Below, piece by piece: positions 23,482 through 32,554 of a stretch of DNA of 64,000 bases. The notes below the pieces were generated by a model, which did not search any database, was not told the DNA's origin, and saw nothing but the letters and a program-made list of their open reading frames with translations. The translations under genes and the position numbers were made by a program. The stretch spans positions 62,001 to 126,000 of the forward strand of contig CBDEGO010000002.1 in NCBI GenBank assembly GCA_965237995.1, written 5' to 3'. This stretch comes from JAAELZ01 sp965237995. Lineage in GTDB: Bacteria > Pseudomonadota > Gammaproteobacteria > Arenicellales > Poriferihabitantaceae. Position 1 is the stretch's first letter; every line of letters starts with the position of its first letter.

Positions 23482-24367
23482 CTACTTTCGTGTTGCTAAG
23501 AATACGCCAGCACCTGCCATCGCAAGCCCTAGCCACGCCAGTGGTGGCATAATTTCATCAAGCACAAACCATGCCATCAGTGCAGCCACTGGTGGCACCA
23601 AGAACAATAATGCGGAGACCTTACTCACTTCGCCTGCGCGAATCATCGCTAGCAGTAACCCAACAGCGACAACGGAGTTGCCTATTACTAAATACGCCAT
23701 AGCAGCAGCGAACTCCCAGGTCCAATTAATATGTGGCTTTTCTAGCCATAGCATAAAAGGGAGAATGCCAATCAGCCCTGCGGTATAACCGATTAAATTA
23801 CTAGTAATTGGGTGATGCGAAAGTCCAAATCGCTTTTCCCACAATGTAGCGGTAGTCATTCCTATCAACGCAAGTGCTGCGCAAAATAAAGCGAGTACGG
23901 GCTGGCCCGATCTCTGATCTAGTGAAGATGACCACTGCCGTCCCTGCCAAAGCAAATGTTAAACCGCCCCATTGCTTTCGACTGACCTGTTCACCTGTCC
24001 AGCTGGGTGCGACAATCGCGACTAAAATAGGCTGAACCGACATAATAAGCGCCGCTGTGCCTGCCGCAATGCCATTAATAAAGGCGATGTACGTCATACC
24101 AAAATAAAGGCTTTGCATCAAAAATCCAACCATCGCAACATGCCCCCAATCTTTGGCTGTCTTGGGTAACTCTGGTCGAAATAAGGCGAATAAAATCGCC
24201 ATTAAACCGATCACACAAGTAAACCGAAGCGCTAATAGAGTCAGCGGCGGCGCATAAGCCAAGCCTACTTTCGCAACTACGTAGCCACCCGACCATAGTA
24301 ATAAGAATAATACGGGTGCAGCAATCAGCCACCAAGGTTTACTATTATTGATCGTCTTATTATTCAT
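23482..24367 (-). pseudogene. DMT/EamA-family transporter, frameshifted
   Basis: Two overlapping frames together make one EamA permease of about 295 residues with ten predicted helices. The N-terminal half (24367 to about 23930) contains LLLWSGGYVVAKVGLAYAPP and ends with ALAGTAVVIFT. The C-terminal half continues in another frame from about 23935 with SLDQRSGQPVLALF and ends VFLATRK. The break is at GTCATCTTCACTAGATC, one base out of register and not in a homopolymer. Either recently inactivated or a base-calling error. The substrate is unknown (amino acids, metabolites). Confidence 0.8.
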
Positions 24368-24512
24368 CAGTAAATCCTACGCTCTCGGACATCTCGATAG
24401 ATTGCTTAACAAGGCTAAGCGGCATTCAATTGATGAAGTATAACGACACCCAACAACTCGAACCTCAGTTTATAGGGTTGCAATTTGAACTGGCTCTTGG
24501 GGTGGCACAGGT

Positions 24513-24534
24513 GTAAAGTCTTGCAAGGCTTTAC
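24513..24534. promoter_or_regulatory. palindromic operator candidate
   Basis: The half GTAAAGTCTTG is followed directly by CAAGGCTTTAC, an inverted repeat with one mismatched pair. It lies between the divergent EamA transporter and the Ldh2-type dehydrogenase genes, about 116 bp upstream of the dehydrogenase start. It could bind a dimeric regulator. No T-run follows, so it is not a terminator. Confidence 0.45.
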
Positions 24535-24649
24535 GACGTAGCGTCAACCCCTTAAGTTAGTGAATAAAAGCAGATATCGACCATTGCATACCAGCTTTGC
24601 AGTCAGATGACGCGTTCGCCATTTATCCAAATAAGAGTTACCTAACACT

Positions 24650-25657
24650 ATGAATCAAGTTTCTATGAGTTTAGACGAGGCACATGATCTCGCTAAACAA
24701 GCTTTAATTAAAAACGGGTGCGATGTTACAAACGCCACCGCTGTCGCTGACACCATTCGCCAAGCAGAAGCCGACCAATGTTATTCTCATGGTTTGTTTC
24801 GCGTTCCTTTGTATGTGAAAGGCCTAGAAACTGGACGGGTTAATGGCGCTGCTAAACCTAGCGTTGAGCAATTGGCGCCGGCTGTTATTAGAGTCAACGG
24901 CGATAGTGGCTTTGCGCCTTTAGGTTTACAAGTTGCGCATCAACCTTTGGTTGAATGCGCTAAACAAAATGGTATCGCAGCACTGGCATATACCAACATG
25001 TTTCATATCGCTGCGATGTGGCCCGAAGTTGAAAAAATAGCTCAGGCTGGCTTATGCGCTTTTGCCTTTACCGCCGCTCACCCATATGTAGCGCCCGCAG
25101 GTGGCATTAAACCACTTTACGGCACCAACCCGATGGGGTTTGCTTGGCCACGCAAAGATCAGCCACCTCTTGTTTTTGATCAGGCGTCATCCGCCACCGC
25201 GCGTGGTGAAATCATGATTGCTGCCCGTGACGGCCACAGTGTGCCCGAAACAGCCGGCATTGGGCCTAATGGTGAGGCGACAACTGACCCAAACGTCGTG
25301 CTTGAAGGGGCACAACTTGGTTTCGGTGGCTATAAAGGCGCGTCTCTAGGCTTAATGATTGAGTTAATTGCAGGCCCGCTCATTGGCGAATTTTTAAGCT
25401 TTGAGGCAAAAGAAGATGACGCCGGTCGAGGCGGTTCACCTAAAGGCGGCGAATTGATCCTAGCTTTGGATCCGGCAAAGTTTGGTGACCCAGATAATTT
25501 TTTAGACCACGGCGAGAAACTATTTTCAGCCATTTTAGAACAGGAAGGAACAAGACTACCCGGGCAACGCCGTATTCAAGGTCGCATAAAAACAGAGAAA
25601 CAGGGCATATCAGTGCCACAAAGTCTGGTAGACACCATACAAGGGTTAATGACTTAA
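24650..25657 (+). CDS. Ldh2/malate-type NAD(P)-dependent oxidoreductase
   Basis: This 335-residue member of the Ldh2 family includes YiaK, ureidoglycolate dehydrogenase, sulfolactate dehydrogenase and the delta1-piperideine/pyrroline-2-carboxylate reductase DpkA. Recognisable motifs are CYSHGLFRVP, TNMFHIAAMWP (catalytic His), GTNPMGFAWPR and GFGGYKGASLGLMIE. The arrangement and the AAHPYVAPAGG segment are closest in feel to the imino-acid reductase group, but the substrate cannot be decided by eye. It is followed 6 bp later by a small membrane protein gene, likely co-transcribed. Confidence 0.82.
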   Translation: MNQVSMSLDEAHDLAKQALIKNGCDVTNATAVADTIRQAEADQCYSHGLFRVPLYVKGLETGRVNGAAKPSVEQLAPAVIRVNGDSGFAPLGLQVAHQPLVECAKQNGIAALAYTNMFHIAAMWPEVEKIAQAGLCAFAFTAAHPYVAPAGGIKPLYGTNPMGFAWPRKDQPPLVFDQASSATARGEIMIAARDGHSVPETAGIGPNGEATTDPNVVLEGAQLGFGGYKGASLGLMIELIAGPLIGEFLSFEAKEDDAGRGGSPKGGELILALDPAKFGDPDNFLDHGEKLFSAILEQEGTRLPGQRRIQGRIKTEKQGISVPQSLVDTIQGLMT

Positions 25658-25663
25658 TTACCT

Positions 25664-26038
25664 ATGGAACCCCTACTCTACGCTGCTGCGGTTTTGCTTA
25701 TCGCCATTTCCTTTGTCCACTCGATTTTGGGAGAAAAGTATATTCTAACCCCGCTTTTCAACAAAGATGATCTGCCCATGCTTTTTGGTGGCACCGAGTT
25801 CACCAAAAACACGCTGCGATTTGCTTGGCATTTAACATCAGTTGCCTGGATAGGTTTTTCAGTTGTACTAATAATGTTGGTTAACCCTACTGTTAACCCC
25901 AATAGCGTTGGAAAAATTATCGGTTATACCTTCTTAGTCCATTTTCTGATTGCTTTTCTCGGCTCTAAGGGCAAGCATTGGTCTTGGTTAGTTTTCCTTG
26001 CTATAGGCGTTTTAACACTGGTTGCCTCAAACAGTTAA
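25664..26038 (+). CDS. small integral membrane protein
   Basis: This 124-residue protein has four predicted transmembrane helices (LLYAAAVLLIAISFVHSI, the TSVAWIGFSVVLIML segment, GYTFLVHFLIAFLG, and WLVFLAIGVLTLVA). A conserved-looking loop GEKYILTPLFNKDDLPMLFG follows helix 1. It is typical of small uncharacterised inner-membrane proteins; no function is recognised. It lies 6 bp after the dehydrogenase gene and 15 bp before the DUF1697 gene. Confidence 0.7.
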   Translation: MEPLLYAAAVLLIAISFVHSILGEKYILTPLFNKDDLPMLFGGTEFTKNTLRFAWHLTSVAWIGFSVVLIMLVNPTVNPNSVGKIIGYTFLVHFLIAFLGSKGKHWSWLVFLAIGVLTLVASNS

Positions 26039-26053
26039 GCGATTTGTAAACGC

Positions 26054-26572
26054 ATGAAAACCTACGTCGTATTACTTAGAGGCATCAATGTTGGCGGGAA
26101 AAACATACTGCCTATGAAGCCACTCAAACAACAGTTAGAACATGCTGGCTTTGCTAAGGTACGCACCTATATTCAAAGCGGCAATATCATTTTAGACGCA
26201 GTTGCCAACCCTATGTCGCAAATTGAAGACATACTACAAGCGCAGTTTGCACTGCATCCACGAGTGCTGGTCTTAACAAAAAAGGAATTTGAGTCAGCCA
26301 TCACAAACAACCCCTACCCTGCATTTGAAGGCAAGTTAGTGCATTTTTACTTTTGTGAAAGTACACCTAACTTAAATACCAAAAAACTACAGTTATTAGC
26401 GGATGAAACTGAACAGACTCATCTCAATAAAAACGTATTTTATCTCTATGCACCAAACGGTATTGCGCGCTCTAAGCTGGTTTCCAAGATAGAAACCTGC
26501 CTCGGGGTTTCTGCGACCGGACGGAACTTAAATACCGTCAATAAACTAAAAGGCCTGCTTCAAGACAGGTAG
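26054..26572 (+). CDS. DUF1697-family protein
   Basis: This 172-residue protein has the conserved N-terminal pattern VVLLRGINVGGKNILPMKPL, the RTYIQSGNIIL motif and the C-terminal GRNLNTVNKLKGL that define DUF1697. The family is widespread in bacteria and has no established biochemical role. It sits at the end of a three-gene plus-strand group. The 239 bp downstream carry no gene. Confidence 0.85.
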   Translation: MKTYVVLLRGINVGGKNILPMKPLKQQLEHAGFAKVRTYIQSGNIILDAVANPMSQIEDILQAQFALHPRVLVLTKKEFESAITNNPYPAFEGKLVHFYFCESTPNLNTKKLQLLADETEQTHLNKNVFYLYAPNGIARSKLVSKIETCLGVSATGRNLNTVNKLKGLLQDR

Positions 26573-26811
26573 ATGGTTTAATGATTCAGTCAGTTTTTAG
26601 CTACCGTTAGTTTCGTTTCGTTGGTTTTAAGTTGGTTGACTCCTTGTTTTTAGGTTCACGGTTGTTGCTACGAATAATAACGTGCTGTGCGGAACCACAA
26701 AAGATTGAATAGTGGGAGACGGGGCACTATGCGTTTTAAAAATCCTCTATTCACTAACTTGTGCTCTGTTGAGATAGACGATATTTCAATCAGTTTGGTT
26801 GAAAACCATCT

Positions 26812-27135
26812 TTACTCGCACAGAGGATTACAAAAGGTAGTTTTGGCGCTTTTATTGATGATGACTTCAATTTTCTCGAGTTTAAATCCAAATATTGTAT
26901 AAACACTAACGTAGTAGACATCATCAATTTTTTGGTCAACTGTGATATTCATAGTTAAAGCCCTCTGAATAGGATTATCTCTATGTTGGTTAAGGTAACC
27001 TAAAAGCTCTACTTCCGTCTGTTTGGCTGTATACAAAGAGCTTTTAATTAATACCTTCGGTATCACTACACCTGTTGCTATAATTAAAAACAAGCCAACT
27101 AGTAATACTTTCGCCCTTGTTGGTAAATATTTCAT
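26812..27135 (-). CDS. small membrane-anchored protein of unknown function
   Basis: This 107-residue protein has an uncleaved N-terminal membrane segment (residues 9-30, VLLVGLFLIIATGVVIPKVL) followed by a soluble domain with DVYYVSVYTIFGFKLEKIEV and a C-terminal pair of Cys (TFCNPLC). The family is unknown. The competing plus-strand frame (26687-26902) looks non-protein. It stands alone between the DUF1697 and cupin genes. Confidence 0.55.
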   Translation of the reverse strand: MKYLPTRAKVLLVGLFLIIATGVVIPKVLIKSSLYTAKQTEVELLGYLNQHRDNPIQRALTMNITVDQKIDDVYYVSVYTIFGFKLEKIEVIINKSAKTTFCNPLCE

Positions 27136-27304
27136 TATTCAATCATTTATAACTAGAGTATCCACGAAAATGGGTTCACTGTTGCTGCCACGGACAAAGG
27201 CATGCTGCGGGTATCTCCAGGCTGTTTATAACAATTCAGCCCATTTTATTTACTGATACCCTAGTGATATAGTTACTTTCTTTCGTAGCAGCGTCTCACA
27301 GCAC

Positions 27305-27697
27305 ATGAACAAAGATTCAAACTCGTTTGGTGATCAACGTCGAATCATCAATACTAACACCGCCAACTACAAACCTTATGATTTTGGTGGCCCCACGATA
27401 GAAGGAATAACACAGCTTGACCTAAGTTATGACCATAGCACTGAACATGGAGCATACATGATTCGTATGGAGCCGGGCACCGTCACCACTGCGCATGTGC
27501 ATAGCGTTCGAGAAGAGTATCTAGTGCTCGAAGGTGACGTCGTTGAATCTGATGGGACAATTTACGGCCCTGGTGAGTATATTATTTACGAGCCCGGTAC
27601 AGAGCATTGCACCCGTACAGTTAACGGTTGCGTGATCGTTGGTTTTGACTTTCCTTCGCCTGAACAGTTAACAGATATCAAAAGCGCAGTATCATAA
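27305..27697 (+). CDS. cupin-fold protein
   Basis: This is a 130-residue single-domain cupin. Cupin motif 1 is TAHVHSVREEYLVLEGDV (metal ligands His, His, Glu) and motif 2 is GEYIIYEPGTEHCT (His). Such proteins act as small metal-dependent isomerases or oxygenases, or as binding proteins; the substrate is unknown. It is adjacent to, and convergent with, the GntR regulator. The agmatinase genes lie beyond it, so a role in nitrogen-compound catabolism is possible. Confidence 0.8.
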   Translation: MNKDSNSFGDQRRIINTNTANYKPYDFGGPTIEGITQLDLSYDHSTEHGAYMIRMEPGTVTTAHVHSVREEYLVLEGDVVESDGTIYGPGEYIIYEPGTEHCTRTVNGCVIVGFDFPSPEQLTDIKSAVS

Positions 27698-27723
27698 TCA
27701 GGCCTTCACGACACCCGTCGCGA

Positions 27724-28392
27724 TTAGATGGCAAAGTAATCATGTACACCCGCTATAGCCTTTATGGAAGCCGTACCGTCGCGAATATCTGCCTCAATCG
27801 CTCGGCGCAACCCAAACGCATTTCTTTGTCGAATAGCTTCAATAGTTTCAACATGCCTATCAATAGGATAGTGCTTTTCTAATTTACTCTTTACAATGCG
27901 AATAAATGGCCCCAATTGCAACCACACACTTTCTATCATAGGCTGGCTTAATTGGTGAGGGTTTACCGTATATAAATATCGATGAAACTGTTGGTTAATC
28001 AGATTAGTCATTTCCATTTCGCCTTCTTCAACAACACCATTTAAGTGCTGGTCTATGCGTTCAAGTTCATCTATATGTTCGTCTCGCATATAGGGCATTG
28101 CGCACTCTGCAGCATGGGTTTCCAACAAAATTCGCAACTCACAAAGCTCATTGAATTTTTCTGGAGTCATCACCGGCACCATGATTCTACCATTGTCTTT
28201 TATCTGTAAAGCGCCTTCGCTCGTCAGCCGACTTAGTGCTTCGCGCACCGGCATTGCACTCACACTTAAGCGCTCTGCAAGCCCGCGTATAGTGAGCGGT
28301 AAGCCCGGCGGGATCTTGCCGCAAATCAAGTTTTGCCGTAATAATTGATACACCCACTCATGTGTTTTTTGCTCCTTGCCCTTTTCCAACAT
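27724..28392 (-). CDS. GntR-family transcriptional regulator (FadR/FCD subfamily)
   Basis: This 222-residue regulator has an N-terminal winged helix (LTIRGLAERLSVSAMPVREALSRL) and a C-terminal FCD ligand-binding domain (ELCELRILLETHAAECA ... NQQFHRYLY ... GPFIRI). The ATG at 28392 is preferred over a TTG at 28398. It is divergent from the agmatinase gene at 28518, and a perfect palindrome TGTGATCACA (28458-28467) lies between them. The simplest reading is that it controls the agmatinase/amidotransferase operon, probably as a repressor relieved by a small carboxylate or amine. Confidence 0.88.
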   Translation of the reverse strand: MLEKGKEQKTHEWVYQLLRQNLICGKIPPGLPLTIRGLAERLSVSAMPVREALSRLTSEGALQIKDNGRIMVPVMTPEKFNELCELRILLETHAAECAMPYMRDEHIDELERIDQHLNGVVEEGEMEMTNLINQQFHRYLYTVNPHQLSQPMIESVWLQLGPFIRIVKSKLEKHYPIDRHVETIEAIRQRNAFGLRRAIEADIRDGTASIKAIAGVHDYFAI

Positions 28393-28457
28393 CAGCAAAT
28401 CAATGGGTTTGGAAACAACTAATTTTGGTTTGATGTCACTTGACCTTATTTTGTATT

Positions 28458-28467
28458 TGTGATCACA
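28458..28467. promoter_or_regulatory. candidate GntR operator palindrome
   Basis: The perfect 10-bp palindrome TGTGATCACA lies in the 125-bp divergent region between the GntR gene and agmatinase. The length and symmetry fit an FCD-type GntR site. It lacks the 6-bp spacer expected of a CRP site. Confidence 0.55.
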
Positions 28468-28517
28468 TTATAGCCTAGTTCGCAATTTGCGCTAACCACT
28501 AAATAAGCCCCCACATT

Positions 28518-29492
28518 ATGAGTAAGAAACCACTCGGTGACGCCGCCTTCATGCGTAAGAGCAAGTTCGGTTCGTCCTTTGACTTAACCTATGCCGGAGC
28601 ATTAAGCTTCTTACGACGAAAATATAGCCGTGATTTAGAAGGCGTAGATGTTGCCGTCAGCGGTATCCCTTTTGACAATGCTGTCACCAACCGCTCTGGC
28701 GCCAGACTCGGCCCGCGCGCTGTACGTGCTGCGTCGACACAACTGGCAGAGCTAGGCGCATTTCCATTCGGTTTTGACCCATTCGACACACTTGCCGTTG
28801 TTGATGCCGGTGATTGCATGCTGGACCCGCATCGACCCGAAACCATTGTTGAAAGTATAGAAAACCATGTGAGCGAACATCTAAAGGCGGGAGTAAGCAC
28901 GCTTTGCATAGGTGGAGATCATTTTGTCACGTATCCTATTTTACGTGCCTATGCGCAGCATCATGGCCCTGTCGCCCTACTCCATTTTGACGCTCACAGT
29001 GATACTTGGGAAGATGATGGCACTCGCTTTGATCACGGCAGCATGTTTTTGCGAGCAAAAAATGAAGGGCTGATTGATGTAGAACACTCGATTCAAGTTG
29101 GGTTGCGTACCTATAACGACGATGATCATGGATTTAAAATTTTATCTAGCCCTTGGGTTCACCGTGAAGGCATTGCCAGCACCATTGAGCAAATCAAGCA
29201 ACGTGTTGGTGACAAAAAAGTGTATCTAACGTTCGACATAGACTGCTTAGACCCCGCATTTGCACCCGGTACAGGCACACCCGTGTGCGGAGGGCTAAGT
29301 TCGGCTCAGGCTTTAGAGATATTGCGAAATTTGGGCTCACTTAACTTCGTGGGCATGGATATTGTGGAAGTGGCACCTGCCTATGACGTGTCTGAAATTA
29401 CTGCCATTGCAGCAGCAACTATTGCTTATGATTACCTTTGCTTACTGGCAATCAAAAAAGGGGCGACCCCTAACCCTATTGGCGAACTATAA
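28518..29492 (+). CDS. speB: agmatinase / guanidinobutyrase-type ureohydrolase
   Basis: This 324-residue arginase-superfamily enzyme probably converts agmatine (or 4-guanidinobutyrate) to putrescine (or GABA) plus urea. The complete Mn2+ motifs are CIGGDHFVTYP, LLHFDAHSDTWED and TFDIDCLDPAFAPGTGTPVCGG. The N-terminal wording LSFLRRKYSRDLEGVDVAVSGIPFDNAVTNRSGARLG is typical of agmatinase. It is 2 bp upstream of a class I amidotransferase gene and divergent from GntR. The final substrate assignment needs assay. It is distinct from the cassette-borne homologue at 10736, whose first metal motif lacks His. Confidence 0.87.
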   Translation: MSKKPLGDAAFMRKSKFGSSFDLTYAGALSFLRRKYSRDLEGVDVAVSGIPFDNAVTNRSGARLGPRAVRAASTQLAELGAFPFGFDPFDTLAVVDAGDCMLDPHRPETIVESIENHVSEHLKAGVSTLCIGGDHFVTYPILRAYAQHHGPVALLHFDAHSDTWEDDGTRFDHGSMFLRAKNEGLIDVEHSIQVGLRTYNDDDHGFKILSSPWVHREGIASTIEQIKQRVGDKKVYLTFDIDCLDPAFAPGTGTPVCGGLSSAQALEILRNLGSLNFVGMDIVEVAPAYDVSEITAIAAATIAYDYLCLLAIKKGATPNPIGEL

Positions 29493-29494
29493 CA

Positions 29495-30223
29495 ATGAGT
29501 GCTGTTAAAACCTTAGGCATTTTGGAAGTCGGCTTGGTCAGAGAAGATATTAGCGCCGACTTTGATACCTACCCGCAGATGTTTGAAACGCTGCTATCAT
29601 CAGCTGACCCAGACTTACAATATAAAACCTTTACTGTGGTTGAAGGAGAAATGCCTGAGTCCGCGCAAGACTGCGATGCTTGGTTGATTACGGGGTCACG
29701 ACACGGAGTCTATGAAGACCACGACTGGATAGAACCGCTTTCTGAGTTGGTTCGAGAAGCCTATTCAAACGATATTCCTTTAGTTGGTATTTGCTTTGGC
29801 CATCAATTGATCGCACAAGCGCTAGGGGGCAAGGTGATTAAATCGGATAAAGGATGGGGCGTGGGTGTGCATCAATATGCACTCAAAGACCAGCCTGATT
29901 GGATGAAATCCTCTGATGGCACCGTGAAAATTAACGCATTTCATCAAGATCAGGTGGTGGAAGTACCGGACAACGCAAAGGTTATCGCGAGCTCTGAATT
30001 CTGTGAAAATGCCGCGCTACTGTATGGCAACAAAGCGATTAGCTTTCAAGGCCATCCCGAGTTCGAAAACAACTACCAAATGGCGCTACTCAAGAATTTT
30101 TCTCCTAGCTTAGTGCCCACCGAACGCGCTCAGCCAGAAATAGACAAGATCAATGCAGGGGATGCTCCTCACACTAGAATGCTTGCCGAGTGGATTACAC
30201 GGTTTTTGAAAGAAGCGGTATAG
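29495..30223 (+). CDS. class I glutamine amidotransferase-like protein
   Basis: This 242-residue stand-alone GATase1 domain has the nucleophile Cys in VGICFGHQLIAQALGG and the His-Glu pair in SFQGHPEFENNY. The N-terminal Rossmann-like part carries AWLITGSRHGVYED. Proteins of this kind include gamma-glutamyl-GABA hydrolase-like enzymes and GMP synthase-like amidotransferases. Its location 2 bp after agmatinase favours a role in gamma-glutamylated putrescine/GABA breakdown, which is inference. It is translated together with agmatinase. Confidence 0.82.
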   Translation: MSAVKTLGILEVGLVREDISADFDTYPQMFETLLSSADPDLQYKTFTVVEGEMPESAQDCDAWLITGSRHGVYEDHDWIEPLSELVREAYSNDIPLVGICFGHQLIAQALGGKVIKSDKGWGVGVHQYALKDQPDWMKSSDGTVKINAFHQDQVVEVPDNAKVIASSEFCENAALLYGNKAISFQGHPEFENNYQMALLKNFSPSLVPTERAQPEIDKINAGDAPHTRMLAEWITRFLKEAV

Positions 30224-30493
30224 GTAAATCACAACCCGCTGTCTACGGCAGATGTTATACATCTAGTTAGAGCGTAACGTTTACTTTGTTTAGCGCATAA
30301 TTCCTGCGCCATTTTGCCTGTGATTCTATGTGGTGCACTGCTGCTAGTGCGTAATAATTTATCTCCATACGCCGCCAGCACATTAAATCTTGGCCCTTTG
30401 GCGATTTAAACCAACGGAATCGACTAATCATAATTAACGAACGGCACGAGCATGAGTATGTTCTGCTCGCATTGTTTGTGCTTAAATTCGCCG

Positions 30494-31270
30494 ATGATTA
30501 AATACGACCAAGCAATGGCACAATCCATTGAGCAAAGCTATACAACACCTGATATTGCTCAACAACGACTAACCACGATTCAATCTTTAGGCTTACGCGC
30601 AGGCGAACAGGTGCTAGATGTAGGGTGCGGCACTGGTTTCCTAACCGCCGAAATGGCGTCATTGATAGGGACAGGAGGATTGGTACACGGCGTTGACTAT
30701 AGCGATGACATGCTCGATGTGGCGCATGAGCGTTGCGACTCGATTTCTCAAGTACAGCTATCTAAAGCCAGTGCTGAAAATCTACCCATTCCCGATAATC
30801 ACTTTGATGCCGTAACCTGTACCCAAGTGTTGTTATATATTGACGATGCGAACAAAGCCATTCAGGAGTTGTATCGCGTGCTTAAACCCGGAGGCCGTAT
30901 TGCAATCATTGAGACAGATTGGCGAGGCCTAGTGGTTAACTCTATTGACGACTCGATAACATGTCGCATCGTTGGCGCTTTCCCGCTAGAAGTGCCGAAT
31001 CCGAACTTGCCGCCGACACTGCCTTCTCGATTAAGTAAGGCAGGTTTTGTAGGCGTTAAAGTGAGCGCTATTCCGATCATTAACCTAGACAATTCTCCAG
31101 CTTACTTTTCACATACCGCGCTACAGTGGCACGCTAAGATCGCCAGAAAGCATAAGCTTATCAGCAATGAAGAGTTTCAATTTTGGCTTGATGATTTGGA
31201 TTCAAAGGCAAGCAATGGGGAGTTCTTTATGAGTTTTAATCGCTCATTATTCAACGCGACCAAGCTATAG
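30494..31270 (+). CDS. class I SAM-dependent methyltransferase
   Basis: This protein of about 258 residues has a Rossmann-fold methyltransferase domain. Motif I is VLDVGCGTGFLTAEMA, then HGVDYSDDMLDVAH (acidic residue for the ribose), motif IV FDAVTCTQVLLYI and RVLKPGGRIAIIE. The C-terminal third, with WHAKIARKHKLIS, may form the acceptor pocket. The substrate is unknown (quinone precursor, sterol or small molecule). ATG 30494 is chosen because the conserved N-terminus KYDQAMAQSIEQSYTTPD starts there. ATG 30452 adds a Cys-rich extension of 14 residues. The 228 bp upstream hold no gene. Confidence 0.83.
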   Translation: MIKYDQAMAQSIEQSYTTPDIAQQRLTTIQSLGLRAGEQVLDVGCGTGFLTAEMASLIGTGGLVHGVDYSDDMLDVAHERCDSISQVQLSKASAENLPIPDNHFDAVTCTQVLLYIDDANKAIQELYRVLKPGGRIAIIETDWRGLVVNSIDDSITCRIVGAFPLEVPNPNLPPTLPSRLSKAGFVGVKVSAIPIINLDNSPAYFSHTALQWHAKIARKHKLISNEEFQFWLDDLDSKASNGEFFMSFNRSLFNATKL

Positions 31271-31292
31271 ACGCGGCTCTTATTTCGTAATC

Positions 31293-31997
31293 ATGCCGAA
31301 GCAAGCGCTGATCAATAGTTTACAAAACCACGCTAACAGTGAAATCGCTACACATAGTCAACGCTTCTTCAAGACAGGCCCAGGCGAGTACGGAGAAGGC
31401 GATGTCTTTATAGGCATTCGTATCCCAACATTGCGTGCCATCGCAAAGGGTAACGTTGATCTAAGCGTTTTTGATGTACAAGACATTCTCCAGTCGCCGC
31501 TGCATGAACAACGCTTATGCGCCCTGCTTATCTGGACTTATCAATACCCTAAAGCAAGCCTAGCAACCAAGGAAGCTATTTATCAATGTTATTTAAGCAA
31601 TACACAATACATTAATAACTGGGACTTAGTCGATGCCTCTGCGCATAAACTAATCGGTCCACACCTTGCCGAACGAGACCGGGGCATATTACATAAACTA
31701 GCGCATTCAACAGATTTATGGGAAAGGCGAATCGCGATGTTTTCCTGCTATTATTTTATAAAGCGCAGCGATTTTTCTGATGCCCTACTGATTGCAGAAC
31801 AGCTACTAAACGACAAGCACGACTTGATCCATAAAGTAGTCGGATGGATGTTAAGAGAGATCGGCAAGCAAGACCTAGCAGTAGAAAGACAATTCCTTAA
31901 TCAGCACTATCACACCATGCCTAGAACAATGCTGCGATACGCGATTGAAAAATTTCCAACAAAGTTACGACTCGATTACCTAGAAGGCAAGATTTGA
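31293..31997 (+). CDS. DNA alkylation repair protein (AlkC/AlkD HEAT-like)
   Basis: This 234-residue all-helical HEAT-like repeat protein is of the AlkD type, a DNA glycosylase that removes bulky N-alkyl purines. Recognisable features are FFKTGPGEYGEGDVFIGIR near the N-terminus, INNWDLVDASAHKLIG, LWERRIAMFSCYYFIKR, KVVGWMLREIGKQD and the tail MLRYAIEKFP. The conserved Trp and Asp in NNWDLVD and the Arg in VGWMLREIG are the expected catalytic-site residues. It lies 22 bp after the methyltransferase gene. Confidence 0.88.
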   Translation: MPKQALINSLQNHANSEIATHSQRFFKTGPGEYGEGDVFIGIRIPTLRAIAKGNVDLSVFDVQDILQSPLHEQRLCALLIWTYQYPKASLATKEAIYQCYLSNTQYINNWDLVDASAHKLIGPHLAERDRGILHKLAHSTDLWERRIAMFSCYYFIKRSDFSDALLIAEQLLNDKHDLIHKVVGWMLREIGKQDLAVERQFLNQHYHTMPRTMLRYAIEKFPTKLRLDYLEGKI

Positions 31998-32105
31998 GAT
32001 GAAACTGCCTAATCCACATTAGGCACTCATGCTAAAGGGTAGACATATACGAGATACTGAAAACGGCGCTTACGCAGAAAAACCTCTTACCTATTGTTTA
32101 GCGCG

Positions 32106-32528
32106 CTACTTGTTGCGCTTCGGCATAGCAGCGTGTTTTGGCAAGTCTGCCGCTTCAACATACCAAGTCGCATCGGAAGAACAGTAAATATTCTTGTCTG
32201 GCTTGATGTCCACCTCATCATCTAGCGTTCCCGCAGGAATTATAATTACATTGCCACCTTTCGATGCCCACGGCAAAGAAGACCCACATTGGTTACAGAA
32301 TGCGGTGGCAAAGTACTTAGTGTCTTCAGGCTCAAACTCAGTAACCGTTGCAGTGTTGCTTAGCCAGCTGAACTGTTCAGGTTTTACAAATAAATTCGCT
32401 GCAAACGCGCTGCCGGTAAATTTGCGACAACGAGAACAGTGACAATATTGAAATATGCCAATATGCCCACTGAGCGCGTAGTTTGCCTCACCGCATAGAC
32501 AACTTCCTTTGGTCATTTCATCAGTCAT
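32106..32528 (-). CDS. GFA (CENP-V/GFA domain) family protein 1
   Basis: This 140-residue zinc-binding beta-fold protein is related to glutathione-dependent formaldehyde-activating enzyme. The Cys pattern is complete: GSCLCGEANY, YCHCSRCRKFTG and FCNQCGSSL. Most family members do not activate formaldehyde and are uncharacterised. A second copy lies at 35948. It is adjacent to a GNAT gene on the same strand. Confidence 0.87.
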   Translation of the reverse strand: MTDEMTKGSCLCGEANYALSGHIGIFQYCHCSRCRKFTGSAFAANLFVKPEQFSWLSNTATVTEFEPEDTKYFATAFCNQCGSSLPWASKGGNVIIIPAGTLDDEVDIKPDKNIYCSSDATWYVEAADLPKHAAMPKRNK

Positions 32529-32554
32529 GGATCACCCTGTTTAAATTAGTGTTA

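Noticed and set aside
26687..26902. Plus-strand frame with MRNHKRLNSGRRG
   Set aside because: It overlaps the more plausible minus-strand membrane protein and has no conserved pattern.
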